Below are positions 7,380 through 20,637 of a stretch of DNA of 33,922 nt, one piece after another. Each line of letters begins with the position of its first letter. Position 1 is the stretch's first letter. The notes under the pieces are model-generated. The model was not told the DNA's origin. It was given only the letters and a program-made list of their open reading frames with translations, and ran no database searches. The translations under genes and the position numbers were made by a program. The stretch is from Limnohabitans sp. Rim8. GTDB taxonomy: Bacteria > Pseudomonadota > Gammaproteobacteria > Burkholderiales > Burkholderiaceae_C. The stretch covers positions 1-33,922 of the forward strand of contig CAMDKK010000045.1 of the NCBI GenBank assembly GCA_945901045.1. Direction: 5' to 3'.

Positions 7380-9164
7380 TCAGGCGTTGAACTGCAAAGC
7401 CGCCAAGCCCGCGTACACACCACCCTGCGCCACCAGTTGCGCGTGCGTGCCTTGCTCGACCAAGCGGCCATGGTCCAGCACCACGATCAGGTCGGCTTTT
7501 TGCACCGTGGCCAAGCGGTGCGCGACCACCAAGGTCGTTCGGTTTTGCATGGCGGACTCTAGCGCCGCCTGCACCATGCGTTCGCTTTGCGCGTCCAGCG
7601 CGCTGGTGGCTTCGTCCAGCAGCAAGAGCGGCGGGTTTTTCAGCATGGCGCGGGCGATCGCAATGCGCTGGCGCTGGCCGCCCGACAAGCGCACGCCGCG
7701 TTCGCCCAAAAAGCTGTTGTAACCCTCGGGCAAATGGACAATGAACTCGTCGGCAAAGGCCGCTACCGCTGCGGCGCGCACTTCTTCGTCGCTGGCCTGG
7801 GGTTTGCCGTAACGGATGTTTTCCAGCGCGCTGGTCGAAAAAATCACGGGTTCTTGCGGCACGATGCCAATCTGGCTGCGCAGATCGTCCAGGCTGATCG
7901 CGTCGATGGCTGTGCCGTTGAGTGTGATGCGGCCCGACTGCGGATCGTAAAAGCGCAGTAACAAGCCAAACACCGTGCTCTTGCCTGCGCCGCTCGGTCC
8001 GACAATCGCTACGGTTTGTCCCGGCTCAACGCGCAAGCTCACATGGTTCAAAGCAGCTTGCAATGGCCGTGAGGGGTAACGGAACAACACATCGTCCAGC
8101 ACCAAGGCGCTGCCTTTGGCGCCTTCTGGTAAGACCACAGGATGCAGGGGCGACTGCACAGGCGAGACGCTGGCCAGCAATTCCATCAAGCGCTCTGTGG
8201 CACCGGCGGCGCGCAGCAAGTCGCCATAGACCTCACCCAACACAGCCACGGCGCCTGCAAATATGACCACATACAAAGCCGCTTGACCGAGTTGACCGGC
8301 GCTTAACTCTCCTGCGATCACCGCTTGGGTGCCTTGGTACAAGCCCCACAGCATCAGCGCTGCATTGGCAATGATGATGAAGGCCACCAAGATGGAGCGC
8401 GCCCGGGTGCGGCGCACGGCGGTTTGAAAGCCTTGTTCGGTGGAGTTGTTAAAACGATCGGCTTCACGCGTTTGGGCGTTGTAGCTTTGTACGATCGGTA
8501 TCGCGTTCAGCACCTCGCTGGCAATGGTGCTGGAGTCGGCCACCCGGTCTTGGCTGGCGCGCGACAAACGGCGCACCCTGCGGCCGTACCAGGTGGCGGG
8601 CACGATCACCAAAACAACCGTCAAAATGACTTGCAGCATCACCGTCGGGTGCGACCAGACCAACACAATCAAGGCACCCAATCCCATCACGGCATTGCGC
8701 AAACCCATGGACAGCGAAGAGCCGACGACGGTTTGCACCAAGGTGGTATCGGCAATCAAGCGGCTGGTGACTTCGCCGGTGGAGGTGGTTTCAAAAAACG
8801 CGGGGCTTTGCTGCAACACATGGCTGTACACCGCATTGCGTAAATCGGCGGTGACGCGCTCGCCCAGCCAGCTGACCGTGAAAAACCGCCCTGCGGAGAA
8901 CACCCCCAAGGCCACGGCAACACCAAAGAGCAACAAAAAATTGCCCCGCATGGCCATGACTTGTTCATTGCGATCAGCAGGCGCAAAGCCGCTGTCGACC
9001 AAATGCCGAATGGCCCAAGGAAATAACAAGGTGGTGGCCGCAGCCAGCACAAGCAACACCAAAGCCAAACCGATCTGCCAACGGTAGGGCTTCAAGAAAG
9101 GCAGCAAACCAGAAAGCGATTTCGGATTTTTAGCGGCAGGTCGATCGGGTAGTGAGGTGGCCAT
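7380..9164 (-). CDS. MsbA/ABCB-type ABC exporter, membrane and ATPase domains in one chain
   Basis: The 594-residue half-transporter has a six-helix transmembrane domain at residues 30-310 and a C-terminal ATPase. Walker A GPSGAGKST is at 389-397, the Q-loop at QEPV (437-440), the signature LSGGQRQR at 493-500, Walker B LLLLDEATSALD at 513-524 and the H-loop VAHR at 547-550. It works as a homodimer or a heterodimer and exports lipids or hydrophobic compounds. The fold is that of MsbA, but the sequence is closer to the generic ABCB group of proteobacteria than to a lipid A flippase, so the substrate is open. The start lies 6 bases after the mnmE stop, which suggests co-transcription. Confidence 0.9.
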   Translation of the reverse strand: MATSLPDRPAAKNPKSLSGLLPFLKPYRWQIGLALVLLVLAAATTLLFPWAIRHLVDSGFAPADRNEQVMAMRGNFLLLFGVAVALGVFSAGRFFTVSWLGERVTADLRNAVYSHVLQQSPAFFETTSTGEVTSRLIADTTLVQTVVGSSLSMGLRNAVMGLGALIVLVWSHPTVMLQVILTVVLVIVPATWYGRRVRRLSRASQDRVADSSTIASEVLNAIPIVQSYNAQTREADRFNNSTEQGFQTAVRRTRARSILVAFIIIANAALMLWGLYQGTQAVIAGELSAGQLGQAALYVVIFAGAVAVLGEVYGDLLRAAGATERLMELLASVSPVQSPLHPVVLPEGAKGSALVLDDVLFRYPSRPLQAALNHVSLRVEPGQTVAIVGPSGAGKSTVFGLLLRFYDPQSGRITLNGTAIDAISLDDLRSQIGIVPQEPVIFSTSALENIRYGKPQASDEEVRAAAVAAFADEFIVHLPEGYNSFLGERGVRLSGGQRQRIAIARAMLKNPPLLLLDEATSALDAQSERMVQAALESAMQNRTTLVVAHRLATVQKADLIVVLDHGRLVEQGTHAQLVAQGGVYAGLAALQFNA

Positions 9165-9170
9165 CGAAAA

Positions 9171-10586
9171 CTATTTACCAATGCAAAAACTGGAAAAAAT
9201 AACGCCTAATAAATCGTCCGACGAGAACTCGCCCGTGATGGCATTGAGCGCGTTTTGTGCGAGTCGCAGCTCTTCGGCCAGCAAGTCCAGTGACTGGGCT
9301 TGGGCTTGCAACAAATCGTGCGCCATCAGCAGATGGGCGTGCACTTCGTTCAGCGCCTGCACATGCCGCGCGCGCGCAATGTAAACCCCCTCGCTTGCAT
9401 GCTGCCAGCCAGCCACAGCCAGCAATTGCTGGCGCAGAGCTGTTAAGCCCTGTCCGGTTTTGGCTGACAGGGTCACACCTTTTGTATCAGTAGGTACAGC
9501 TCTTTCAGGCTGGGCATCGCATTTGTTCCACACATCCATCACGACTACGTTGACTGGCAGTTTCTCAATCAGCGTACGTGAGATTTCGGCATCGGCCAAA
9601 GCGTAATCGGGCTCATGCACGCGAGTCAAGTCGTGCAAAAACAGCACCGCATCGGCAGTTTGAATTTGCCCCCATGCGCGTTCAATGCCGATCTTTTCCA
9701 CCTCATCAACACTGTCACGCAGCCCTGCGGTGTCAATCACATGCAGGGGCACACCTTCGATTTGAATGGTTTGTTGCACCACATCGCGGGTGGTACCAGC
9801 AATCGGCGTGACGATGGCCAACTCAGCCCCCGCCAAGGCGTTGAGCAGCGAGCTTTTGCCCGCATTGGGTTGGCCTGCAATCACCACCTTGATGCCCTCG
9901 CGCAGCAAGGCGCCTTGCCGGGTGCGCTGCATCACGGTGGACAGTTGTGTGTGCAGACGATCGAGCTGGCCTTGCGCATCGGCCTTTTGCAAGAAGTCGA
10001 TTTCTTCTTCCGGAAAGTCCAGCGTGGCCTCCACCAGCATGCGCAAATGAATCAGCGCATCGCGCAGCACATGGATGTCGCGCGAAAAATCGCCCGCCAA
10101 AGAGCGGCTTGCACTGCGGGCAGCTGCACTGGTGGAAGCGTCTATCAAATCGGCAATCGCTTCGGCTTGTGCCAAATCGATCTTGTCGTTCAAAAAAGCA
10201 CGTTGCGTGAACTCACCCGGTTGTGCCACGCGAAGCCCTGGCAGGCGCGTCTGGCCATGGGTTGGGTCGACTTCACCGGCCGCTTGCAAGCAACGCGAAA
10301 GCAGCAACTGCAGCACCACCGGGCCCCCATGCGCCTGCAACTCCAGCACGTCTTCGCCCGTGAACGAATGCGGCCCTGGAAAGTACAAAGCCAAGCCTTG
10401 GTCGATGACCCCACCATCGGCATCCTGAAAAGGCAAGTAAGCCGCTTGCCGTGCTGTCAAGGTCTTGCCGCAGAGCGCTTGAGCCAAGGCCGTCAGACCA
10501 CGACCGGAGACACGCACAATCCCCACCGCGCCTCGGCCTGGGGCGGTAGCGATGGCCACAATCGGGTCCTGATGTTGGGCAAGCAT
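9171..10586 (-). CDS. mnmE: tRNA uridine-5-carboxymethylaminomethyl modification GTPase MnmE
   Basis: The protein has 471 residues from ATG 10586. A longer frame would begin at TTG 10601, but that codon lies in the T-run of the yidC terminator, so the ATG is preferred. The N-terminal folate-binding domain begins [22 protein letters not shown]. The G domain has GQPNAGKS (238-245), TTRD, DTAGL (285-289) and NKCD (354-357), and the C-terminus is the invariant CIGK, whose Cys is needed for function. With MnmG it installs the cmnm5 or nm5 group on U34 of certain tRNAs. The position after yidC is conserved in many proteobacteria. Confidence 0.97.
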   Translation of the reverse strand: MLAQHQDPIVAIATAPGRGAVGIVRVSGRGLTALAQALCGKTLTARQAAYLPFQDADGGVIDQGLALYFPGPHSFTGEDVLELQAHGGPVVLQLLLSRCLQAAGEVDPTHGQTRLPGLRVAQPGEFTQRAFLNDKIDLAQAEAIADLIDASTSAAARSASRSLAGDFSRDIHVLRDALIHLRMLVEATLDFPEEEIDFLQKADAQGQLDRLHTQLSTVMQRTRQGALLREGIKVVIAGQPNAGKSSLLNALAGAELAIVTPIAGTTRDVVQQTIQIEGVPLHVIDTAGLRDSVDEVEKIGIERAWGQIQTADAVLFLHDLTRVHEPDYALADAEISRTLIEKLPVNVVVMDVWNKCDAQPERAVPTDTKGVTLSAKTGQGLTALRQQLLAVAGWQHASEGVYIARARHVQALNEVHAHLLMAHDLLQAQAQSLDLLAEELRLAQNALNAITGEFSSDDLLGVIFSSFCIGK

Positions 10587-10599
10587 GTGCGTAGAAAGC

Positions 10600-10622
10600 A
10601 AAAAAAGCCGCTTGCGCGGCCC
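10600..10622 (-). terminator. intrinsic terminator of the rpmH-rnpA-yidD-yidC operon
   Basis: On the minus strand a GCCGC stem, GCAA loop and GCGGC stem are followed directly by seven T. It begins a few bases after the yidC stop and ends before the mnmE start, so mnmE needs its own promoter or read-through. Confidence 0.88.
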
Positions 10623-10629
10623 TTTTCAT

Positions 10630-12372
10630 TCAATTGAACTTGGGCATATTGAACTGGGGTGGCACACCCATTCGGGTATTGATGACCCACTGCTGGGCAA
10701 TTGACAAGATGTTGTTCGTGATCCAGTACAACACCAAGCCGGACGGGAAGAAGAAAAACATCACGCTGAACACCAATGGCATGATCCACATCATTTTGGC
10801 CTGCATCGGGTCGGGCGGCGCGGGGTTCAAAGCCGTTTGCAGCAAGGTCGACAAAGTCATGACTACAGGCAAAATAAAGAAGGGATCGGGTGCCGACAAA
10901 TCGTGGATCCAACCGACCCAAGGCGCATTGCGCATCTCGACAGTGGACAACAGCACCCAATACAAAGCAATGAAGACGGGGATCTGGACCATGATCGGGA
11001 AGCACCCGCCCATGGGGTTGACCTTCTCTTCACGGTAGATTTTCATCATCTCTTGCTGCATCTCTTGTGGCTTGTCTTTCAGGCGCTCGCGCATGTCCAT
11101 GATGCGCGGGTTGATCGCTTTCATTTTGGCCATGCTGGCATAGGCCTTGGCATTGAGCCAGTAGAACGCGATTTTGAGTAACAACACCAAGGCCACAATC
11201 GACCAGCCCCAGTTGTTCAGGATGCCAAACAACTTGTCGAGCAACCAGTACAAAGGTTTGGCCAGCATGGCCAGCCAGCCGTAGTCTTTGACCAAATCCA
11301 AGCCGGGTGCCAGGGCTTCGAGTTTCTTTTCTTCTTGAGGACCGGTGAACAATATGGCCTCAACCGACTTGGACTGGCCTGGCGCCACATCCTTGATCGG
11401 TGTGATCATGCCCACGGCGTACAAATTGGTGTCTACTTTGCGGGCAAAATTTTCACGCGAGATGCCGTCGGCCAGCAACCAGGCAGAAGCAAAATAGTGC
11501 TGCACCATCGCCACATAGCCGGTGTCTGAAGTCTTGTCGATATCGACTTTGTTTTTGTCGATGTCGCTGAATTCGACTTTGTTGTATTTTTTGGCTTCGG
11601 TGTAAATGGCCGGGCCGGTAAAGGTGGAATAAAAGGCCGACTCACCTGCGGGCTTGTTGCCGTCACGCACCAGTTGCACATACAGCTGAGGTGACACAGC
11701 GGCTGCACCGGTGTTGATGACTTCGTGTTTGACCTTGATGTCGTAGCTTGCGCGGTGAAGCGTGTAGGTTTTCACCAGTTTCAGGCCGCCAACGTCTGCC
11801 GACTCAAAACGCACAGTCATCTCGTCTTTGCCTTCTTTCAGGTCGCGTTCGCCGCTGAACGTCATGGGTGTTTTATGCGTCGCATAAGCCACGCCGTTGG
11901 CACCGCCAATCAAACCAGTTTGGGCCACATAAACGCGGTCACGGCTTTCATCGAGCAAAACGAGGGGCTTGCTGTGGTCGGCCATGTCAACGTGGTGGCT
12001 GAATTCGCTGCGCACTAAGGAGCCGCCTTCGGTGTCGAAAGTCAGCTTCAGCACGTCGGTTGCCACTTCAATGCGCTCACGTGGCGCAAGTCCCGCTGGC
12101 GTTGCTGGAGTCATTGGCGCTGCAGGCGCAGATGGCGTTGCAGTTGGCGTACCTGGAACTTGGCTCACGTTTGCAGCGGGCGTGACCGTGCTGGATGCCG
12201 TGGGCACCCCGGATGCGGCCGGCGATGCTGCAGGCGAGGTCGGCGAATTGGCGGCGGTGGGTTGCGGGAAGAAGGTGGGTTTTTGGCCGTTGTGAATTTG
12301 CCATTGGTCCCACAACAGGACCAAGGAGAAACCAAAAACCACCCACAAAATGGTGCGACGGATATCGTTCAT
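10630..12372 (-). CDS. yidC: membrane protein insertase YidC
   Basis: The 580-residue protein has an N-terminal hydrophobic segment (residues 5-22), then an Ala/Pro/Thr-rich linker to about residue 95. A large periplasmic beta domain follows, then the conserved five-helix insertase core in the last 220 residues, ending with the segment FPSGLVLYWITNNILSIAQQ. YidC inserts and folds inner-membrane proteins alone or with SecYEG. The gene overlaps yidD by 4 bases (ATGA) and ends at a strong terminator. The Ala/Pro/Thr linker is a variable part of the family. Confidence 0.97.
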   Translation of the reverse strand: MNDIRRTILWVVFGFSLVLLWDQWQIHNGQKPTFFPQPTAANSPTSPAASPAASGVPTASSTVTPAANVSQVPGTPTATPSAPAAPMTPATPAGLAPRERIEVATDVLKLTFDTEGGSLVRSEFSHHVDMADHSKPLVLLDESRDRVYVAQTGLIGGANGVAYATHKTPMTFSGERDLKEGKDEMTVRFESADVGGLKLVKTYTLHRASYDIKVKHEVINTGAAAVSPQLYVQLVRDGNKPAGESAFYSTFTGPAIYTEAKKYNKVEFSDIDKNKVDIDKTSDTGYVAMVQHYFASAWLLADGISRENFARKVDTNLYAVGMITPIKDVAPGQSKSVEAILFTGPQEEKKLEALAPGLDLVKDYGWLAMLAKPLYWLLDKLFGILNNWGWSIVALVLLLKIAFYWLNAKAYASMAKMKAINPRIMDMRERLKDKPQEMQQEMMKIYREEKVNPMGGCFPIMVQIPVFIALYWVLLSTVEMRNAPWVGWIHDLSAPDPFFILPVVMTLSTLLQTALNPAPPDPMQAKMMWIMPLVFSVMFFFFPSGLVLYWITNNILSIAQQWVINTRMGVPPQFNMPKFN

Positions 12373-12641
12373 GAAGACTTCTTCGAAGAGGTATGAGAAA
12401 GCAAACGGGAAAAAATGCGGGGGGCCTGCTCAGGCACTTTGTCTGTACCGCCCGCGCACCAAGGGTGACAACGCACCAATCGCGCCAAAGTCAGATAACT
12501 GCCGGCGCCAGCGCCATGCGACTGTAACGCCTTCAGGGCATAAATTGAGCAAGTCGGCTCAAACCGGCAAGCCGAACCCAAGCACGGACTCAAAAAAAAG
12601 CGATAGCCTTTGACGAGAGCGATCAATACGGCTTGCATCAT
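12369..12641 (-). CDS. yidD: membrane protein insertion efficiency factor YidD
   Basis: This small protein of 90 residues has the family motifs GYRFFLSPCLGSACRFEPTC and LVRCHPWCAGGTDKVP, including the conserved cysteines and the HPW. It is a membrane-associated helper for YidC-dependent insertion; some relatives were annotated as haemolysins. Both ends overlap the neighbours by four bases (ATGA with rnpA and with yidC). This fixes the start at the first of two adjacent ATG codons and points to translational coupling. Confidence 0.95.
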   Translation of the reverse strand: MMQAVLIALVKGYRFFLSPCLGSACRFEPTCSIYALKALQSHGAGAGSYLTLARLVRCHPWCAGGTDKVPEQAPRIFSRLLSHTSSKKSS

Positions 12642-13090
12642 GACGCAAGCGCCCTTGGCTTGGGGTTTGTTGCCACCGCGTGGCTAAACAACTGCTCGAG
12701 TTCATTGCGCACGGCCGCTTTCAAGACGTCGGAAGTGGCGCTGATGAACTGCTTGCGGTCAAAACCGGCTCGCAGTCGAACCACATGGGCTGCACAAGGC
12801 AATGCATCAGCGAAATGGGCCGAGACGTTGTAGATCTGCCGCTTGATGGTGTTGCGCGTCACAGCGCGGCGAGCCCACTTTTTAGGCACCATGGCACCCA
12901 ACCAGACGTCAAAAGCACCGAACAAAGCCTGCTCTGAGGACAATACAGGCACTGTGGTCAATGGAGATTCGGAAACAACTGCCACAGGGCTAACCAAAGT
13001 CATCCTGTGCAAAGCAAAATGCGGGGTGCGGGAAACCGTGCCGCCCGCCAAGGCCGCTTGAAATTGCGGGCGTGTTTTTAACCGCTGCAT
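12638..13090 (-). CDS. rnpA: ribonuclease P protein component
   Basis: The 150-residue basic protein is recognised by the RNR-like motif RRAVTRNTIKRQIYNV and by its position between rpmH and yidD. It binds RNase P RNA and helps 5' maturation of tRNAs. It is longer than the E. coli protein of about 119 residues: an extra stretch between residues 30 and 75, with SSEQALFGAFDVWLGAMV, lengthens the region before the RNR motif. It begins 55 bases after the rpmH stop and overlaps yidD by 4 bases. Confidence 0.93.
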   Translation of the reverse strand: MQRLKTRPQFQAALAGGTVSRTPHFALHRMTLVSPVAVVSESPLTTVPVLSSEQALFGAFDVWLGAMVPKKWARRAVTRNTIKRQIYNVSAHFADALPCAAHVVRLRAGFDRKQFISATSDVLKAAVRNELEQLFSHAVATNPKPRALAS

Positions 13091-13145
13091 TTCAGGAGGC
13101 TGAACCGAGCACGCATCGACAGAGCTGCTCGCGTGGGCAGACAGA

Positions 13146-13280
13146 TTAGGCAGCCAGGCGCTTACGGCCTTTGGCGCGGCGAGCGTTGATCACGGCGCGG
13201 CCGCCCCGGGTTTTCATGCGAACCATGAATCCGTGTGTACGGGCGCGGCGAGTTTTCGATGGTTGGTAAGTGCGTTTCAT
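13146..13280 (-). CDS. rpmH: 50S ribosomal protein L34
   Basis: The 44 codons begin [18 protein letters not shown] and end GRKRLAA, the standard L34 sequence. The protein is very basic and part of the large ribosomal subunit. A GAGGA ribosome site lies a few bases before the ATG. It is the first gene of the minus-strand operon that runs away from dnaA. Confidence 0.98.
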   Translation of the reverse strand: MKRTYQPSKTRRARTHGFMVRMKTRGGRAVINARRAKGRKRLAA

Positions 13281-13515
13281 GGAATGAGTCCTCTAGGAGC
13301 CCCCAGTTCTTTCAGGGGTAACCCGCGATTATCGCAAACTTTCAGCAGGGCGGCAAATTTTTCAATTTAAACGGGTTTTCAGTGGCCACCCCGATGCGCC
13401 AGATCTGGTTTATGATCGCTCACAAACCAAGGCAGTGGCATGTGGATAAACTCTTGATAAATCTGGAATTCCATCTCATTGCGACTCTTCTGTCCACATA
13501 AAAACTAAAACTCAC
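13281..13515. other. rpmH-dnaA intergenic region, candidate oriC and divergent promoters
   Basis: This 235-bp gap separates divergent rpmH and dnaA. It has an AT-rich stretch near 13353-13372 (AAATTTTTCAATTTAAA), one perfect DnaA box at 13441-13449 and a weaker one near 13490-13498 (two mismatches). The position, the change of gene direction and the DnaA box fit an origin or the dnaA control region. Only one perfect box is visible, fewer than a typical full oriC, so the unwinding site could lie partly elsewhere. Confidence 0.55.
13441..13449 (-). promoter_or_regulatory. DnaA box
   Basis: TGTGGATAA on the plus strand is the perfect complement of the consensus TTATCCACA. It lies 67 bases before the dnaA start and may serve in both initiation and dnaA autoregulation. 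Confidence 0.75.
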
Positions 13516-14916
13516 ATGAACGAGGGAATCCTCTCCCAAGACGCCGGTGATCCCGGCCTGGCCTTATGGCAAATCTGCCTCGACGAACTCTCGCAAGAGC
13601 TGCCCGAACAGCAATTCAACACCTGGATCAAACCCCTGACTGCGCAGGTGGCTGAAGACTTTTCCAAGGTCACTATTTTTGTCGCCAACCGCTTCAAGTT
13701 AGACTGGATACGTGCCCAATACGTGGTTAAATTGTCTGCCATGTTTGAGCGCCTGCAGGGTCAAAAAATGATTGTGGAGTTAGCGCTCGCTACGCGTGAA
13801 GCCCCTGCAAAGACTGCATACTCTTTGGTTAAAGCCGCTCAAGACGCGGCTGCTGCGGCCACCGAGCCGGCTGACGACAGTCCTGTCAATGGCTTCAAGA
13901 ATCGGCTCAACACCGCCTTGACCTTTGAGGCGCTGATTGAGGGCTCTGCCAACCGCATGGCGCGTGCTGCTGCCATGCATGTGGCCAGCATGCCTGGCCA
14001 TTTGTACAACCCTTTGTTTATCTACGGTGGCGTGGGTTTGGGCAAGACCCACTTGATGCATGCGATTGGCAATAAATTGCTGGCAGACCGCCCTGAATCC
14101 AAGGTTCTCTACATCCACGCTGAACAATTTGTATCGGATGTGGTTAAAGCCTACCAACGCAAGACTTTTGACGAGTTCAAATACCGTTACCACTCGCTTG
14201 ATTTGCTGCTCATTGATGACGTTCAGTTCTTCGCCAACAAAGACCGCACGCAAGAAGAATTTTTCAATGCCTTTGAGGCTTTGCTGGCCAAAAAGTCGCA
14301 CATTGTGATGACCAGTGACACTTACCCCAAGGGCTTGGCCGACATCCACGAGCGCTTGGTTTCACGTTTTGATTCGGGCTTGACGGTGGCCATTGAGCCG
14401 CCTGAACTGGAAATGCGGGTCGCTATTTTGATCAACAAAGCCATCAGCGAGGGCAGTGTCATGCCTGAAGAAGTGGCTTTCTTTGTGGCCAAAAACGTGC
14501 GCTCCAACGTGCGCGAGCTCGAAGGGGCGCTGCGCAAAATCTTGGCTTACTCGCGTTTTAACCAAAAAGAAATCTCGATTCAGTTGGCCCGAGAGGCACT
14601 GCGTGACTTGCTGTCCATCCAAAACCGGCAAATCAGCGTCGAGAATATCCAGAAAACCGTGGCCGATTACTACAAGATCAAGGTAGCGGACATGTACAGC
14701 AAAAAACGCCCCGCTAGCATTGCCCGTCCGCGTCAGATTGCCATGTACCTGGCCAAAGAATTGACTCAAAAAAGCCTGCCCGAAATTGGCGAGTTGTTTG
14801 GCGGCCGCGACCACACCACAGTGCTGCACGCAGTGCGCAAAATCAGCGCTGAGCGACAGCAACACACCGAATTGAATCAGCAGCTGCACGTGCTAGAGCA
14901 AACCCTTAAGGGCTAA
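13516..14916 (+). CDS. dnaA: chromosomal replication initiator DnaA
   Basis: The 466-residue protein has the DnaA domains in order: an N-terminal domain ([27 protein letters not shown]), a variable Ala-rich linker near 100-125, the AAA+ domain with Walker A GGVGLGKT at 171-178 and Walker [11 protein letters not shown], and a C-terminal DNA-binding domain with the signature [15 protein letters not shown]. It binds DnaA boxes and opens oriC. It is followed 137 bases later by dnaN. No strong Shine-Dalgarno is visible before the ATG, but the N-terminus matches the family. Confidence 0.98.
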   Translation: MNEGILSQDAGDPGLALWQICLDELSQELPEQQFNTWIKPLTAQVAEDFSKVTIFVANRFKLDWIRAQYVVKLSAMFERLQGQKMIVELALATREAPAKTAYSLVKAAQDAAAAATEPADDSPVNGFKNRLNTALTFEALIEGSANRMARAAAMHVASMPGHLYNPLFIYGGVGLGKTHLMHAIGNKLLADRPESKVLYIHAEQFVSDVVKAYQRKTFDEFKYRYHSLDLLLIDDVQFFANKDRTQEEFFNAFEALLAKKSHIVMTSDTYPKGLADIHERLVSRFDSGLTVAIEPPELEMRVAILINKAISEGSVMPEEVAFFVAKNVRSNVRELEGALRKILAYSRFNQKEISIQLAREALRDLLSIQNRQISVENIQKTVADYYKIKVADMYSKKRPASIARPRQIAMYLAKELTQKSLPEIGELFGGRDHTTVLHAVRKISAERQQHTELNQQLHVLEQTLKG

Positions 14917-15053
14917 CCCTCTGTTAGGCTTGAATTTATCCTTGAAATACCGCCCGAAAAGCCTCTAAATCGGCCCAAAAACGACGAAAATGTCCAGATA
15001 GTTTTTGATGCGGGCCTGACGGCTCACATTTCCTTCCAACAACCGAGGTTGCC

Positions 15054-18850
<3,797 letters not shown>

Positions 18851-18901
18851 TGAGTGAGCTGCTGAAGTCACGCCAGCAACGGCCAAAGAGCCGGGTGTGC
18901 T

Positions 18902-20158
18902 TCAGCCTTTTCTCCAAGCCTCTTGTGCACTGAAAGCAGCGGCAGTCAATTCGATATCTGCCCGAGAAATGCGGGCCTGTTTGGCGACATCGCGCCAAGT
19001 GCCCACGACATCCATGACCTCGCCCACGATGTGCCGCCCTTGCGTGGCCGTCAAGCCGTAAAACGCCGCCGTGTTCAACGCGGTTTGCAAGTCGGGACGG
19101 TTGTCCCTATCGTCAATGTTCAGCACATGCTCGGCTTTGTCGATGTTCGGGTTGACATCAAACGCGGGTGCCAGTCGCCAGCCCGTTGAGCTCAGCACAA
19201 AGCCGTGATTGCGCAAATGGTCGTCCCGATTGCCAACCGCTACATTGAAAACCACCCGCCTGAACAGCTGAGCCAGATCTGATTGAACAGTCGCTGCATC
19301 GCCACTGGCCCGCAGAAACTGCGCCAATTCCAGATAACTACAGCCCTCGCTTTGGTCCTTTCGCAGAAGCGTCATGGCCGACGCATAAAACCGCCGCTGA
19401 CCACCGGCACGGTCGAAGCGCTGCACACAAAAAGTATGAAACTCGCCACCCAGACGCATCAGCTTTGCAGCAGGGACATCGATGCCTGCACGTTGGGCCA
19501 TTTGATGCGTGGCTAACTCCCAAGCCCCGACATCACGGTCATCATCACGCGCCGGAAATTTGCCGATCCAAAGAGAACCGTCCAGCTCTGAGAAGTTGGC
19601 TTTGGGCCGAGCGCCCCCCAATGAAGCACCCGGTGCCACCAGAACCGTTAACCATTTGCGCAAAGCATCGAGATCGTCAATTCGCTTTTGAGTCAGTTGC
19701 CAAGCCACTTGCTCCAGTTCGCGCAGCGTGGTCACGGGTGGCGCTGCAAAAGCAGCGTTGTCCAAAAACACGTGCGTGCCGGATGGGCGAAACCGTAACG
19801 CCCCCTGCCGCGTGAAATCCTGCACGCCGATCAGGAAATCCCACGCATAAAGCGTTTTGGCTGGGCGCTTTTGATCTTTGGCTTGCAAAGCCTCACGCCT
19901 TTTCATCAGCGTTTGTCCCCAGCGGTCGGGTGATGAGTCGAGAAATACGCCAAAGTTACCCAGCTCAGGCTTGGGGAAAAACGGGTGCGCGTCCAAAGAC
20001 AAATCAGGGTCCAGCGCAAAAGCTCTCGGATCGTTCAGCCAAGCTTTGTCGTAATGAAAGTGAATTTGCCCTCGGTCATGAGCCAGGTGGCCAACCAGAC
20101 AAGCTGGCCCCAAATCGCAGTCCAACCAGACCTCTAGCCCATCGAATTGCTCCGTCAT
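18902..20158 (-). CDS. hipA: HipA-family serine/threonine kinase toxin
   Basis: The 418-residue protein has a HipA fold. The N-terminal coupling domain is followed by the ATP-binding loop GASLGGARPKA at 177-187, the catalytic segment GNRDDHLRNHG at 309-319 (D312/D313 and N317) and the metal-binding Asp of PAFDVNP at D334. These match the GxTDGHxKN and DxxP pattern of E. coli HipA, which phosphorylates a tRNA synthetase and stops growth. All key residues appear present, so it could be active. The ATG overlaps the hipB stop by 4 bases. The target may differ from that of E. coli HipA. Confidence 0.88.
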   Translation of the reverse strand: MTEQFDGLEVWLDCDLGPACLVGHLAHDRGQIHFHYDKAWLNDPRAFALDPDLSLDAHPFFPKPELGNFGVFLDSSPDRWGQTLMKRREALQAKDQKRPAKTLYAWDFLIGVQDFTRQGALRFRPSGTHVFLDNAAFAAPPVTTLRELEQVAWQLTQKRIDDLDALRKWLTVLVAPGASLGGARPKANFSELDGSLWIGKFPARDDDRDVGAWELATHQMAQRAGIDVPAAKLMRLGGEFHTFCVQRFDRAGGQRRFYASAMTLLRKDQSEGCSYLELAQFLRASGDAATVQSDLAQLFRRVVFNVAVGNRDDHLRNHGFVLSSTGWRLAPAFDVNPNIDKAEHVLNIDDRDNRPDLQTALNTAAFYGLTATQGRHIVGEVMDVVGTWRDVAKQARISRADIELTAAAFSAQEAWRKG

Positions 20159-20523
20159 GGCTGCACCTCAGAAGTGCTGTTGGCTGCGGCGGTTGACTGC
20201 ACGCTGGCGCGGCGCTGGCGTCGCGTAGCGGGTGATGGGGCCAAAGCCAAATCCTGCAGCTTGCGCCCCACCTTGTCGTCGGCGGCCAAGGCGTTGAAAT
20301 CTGCCTGAAGGCCCAGCACCGCCAGCACACGCAGATAAGTGCCCAAGGTGGCACCCGCATCGCCGGCCTCGACCTTGTAGACCGAAGTGCGCGACATGCC
20401 TGCCCGCTGCGCCACCACGGCCGTGCTCAGTTTGCGGCGCAAACGCGCCAGCCGCAGGCGCTCGCCCAAGGCGGTGAGCAGCGTTTGCTCTTGCGGGAAA
20501 ACAGTGGGTGGCTTGCTTGGCAT
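20155..20523 (-). CDS. hipB: HipB-like HTH antitoxin
   Basis: ATG 20523 gives 122 residues: a Cro/C1-type helix-turn-helix at about 20-75 (ERLRLARLRRKLSTAVVAQR, then AGMSRTSVYKVEAG) and a basic, disordered C-terminal tail. The longer frame upstream is not family-like. As in known hip operons, the antitoxin gene comes first and overlaps the kinase gene. A long inverted repeat just upstream is a likely operator for this protein. Confidence 0.85.
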   Translation of the reverse strand: MPSKPPTVFPQEQTLLTALGERLRLARLRRKLSTAVVAQRAGMSRTSVYKVEAGDAGATLGTYLRVLAVLGLQADFNALAADDKVGRKLQDLALAPSPATRRQRRASVQSTAAANSTSEVQP

Positions 20524-20532
20524 TTGGCCATT

Positions 20533-20560
20533 ATGGACAAAAAGAATATTTATTGTCCAT
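20533..20560. promoter_or_regulatory. inverted-repeat operator of hipBA
   Basis: ATGGACAA at 20533-20540 and its exact complement TTGTCCAT at 20553-20560 enclose a 12-base AT-rich centre. The repeat is 9 bases before the hipB start, in an AT-rich promoter region. It is a probable HipB binding site for autoregulation. Confidence 0.7.
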
Positions 20561-20586
20561 TTTGAATTAAAAAAATGAGATGAATC

Positions 20587-20637
20587 AACCGTCAGGGCCA
20601 CAAGTGTCTGGGCGAGATGAACCCCGGTCAATCTGCA
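20587..20637 (+). pseudogene. short gyrB-like remnant
   Basis: Read on the plus strand, codons from 20587 give NRQGHKCLGEMNPGQS. This lines up with gyrB residues 798-813, [16 protein letters not shown]; ten of the 16 residues match, including the diagnostic LGEMNP. Over the first 45 bases 33 match the local gyrB (18638-18682), and most differences fall in third positions. This looks like a coding relic of a different gyrB (or parE) and not a recent copy. It ends inside the last codons of the helicase gene. No longer homology was visible on either side. Confidence 0.55.

Noticed and set aside
10587-10601. TTG start five codons upstream for mnmE
   Set aside because: The codon lies in the T-run of the yidC terminator, and ATG 10586 fits the family length.
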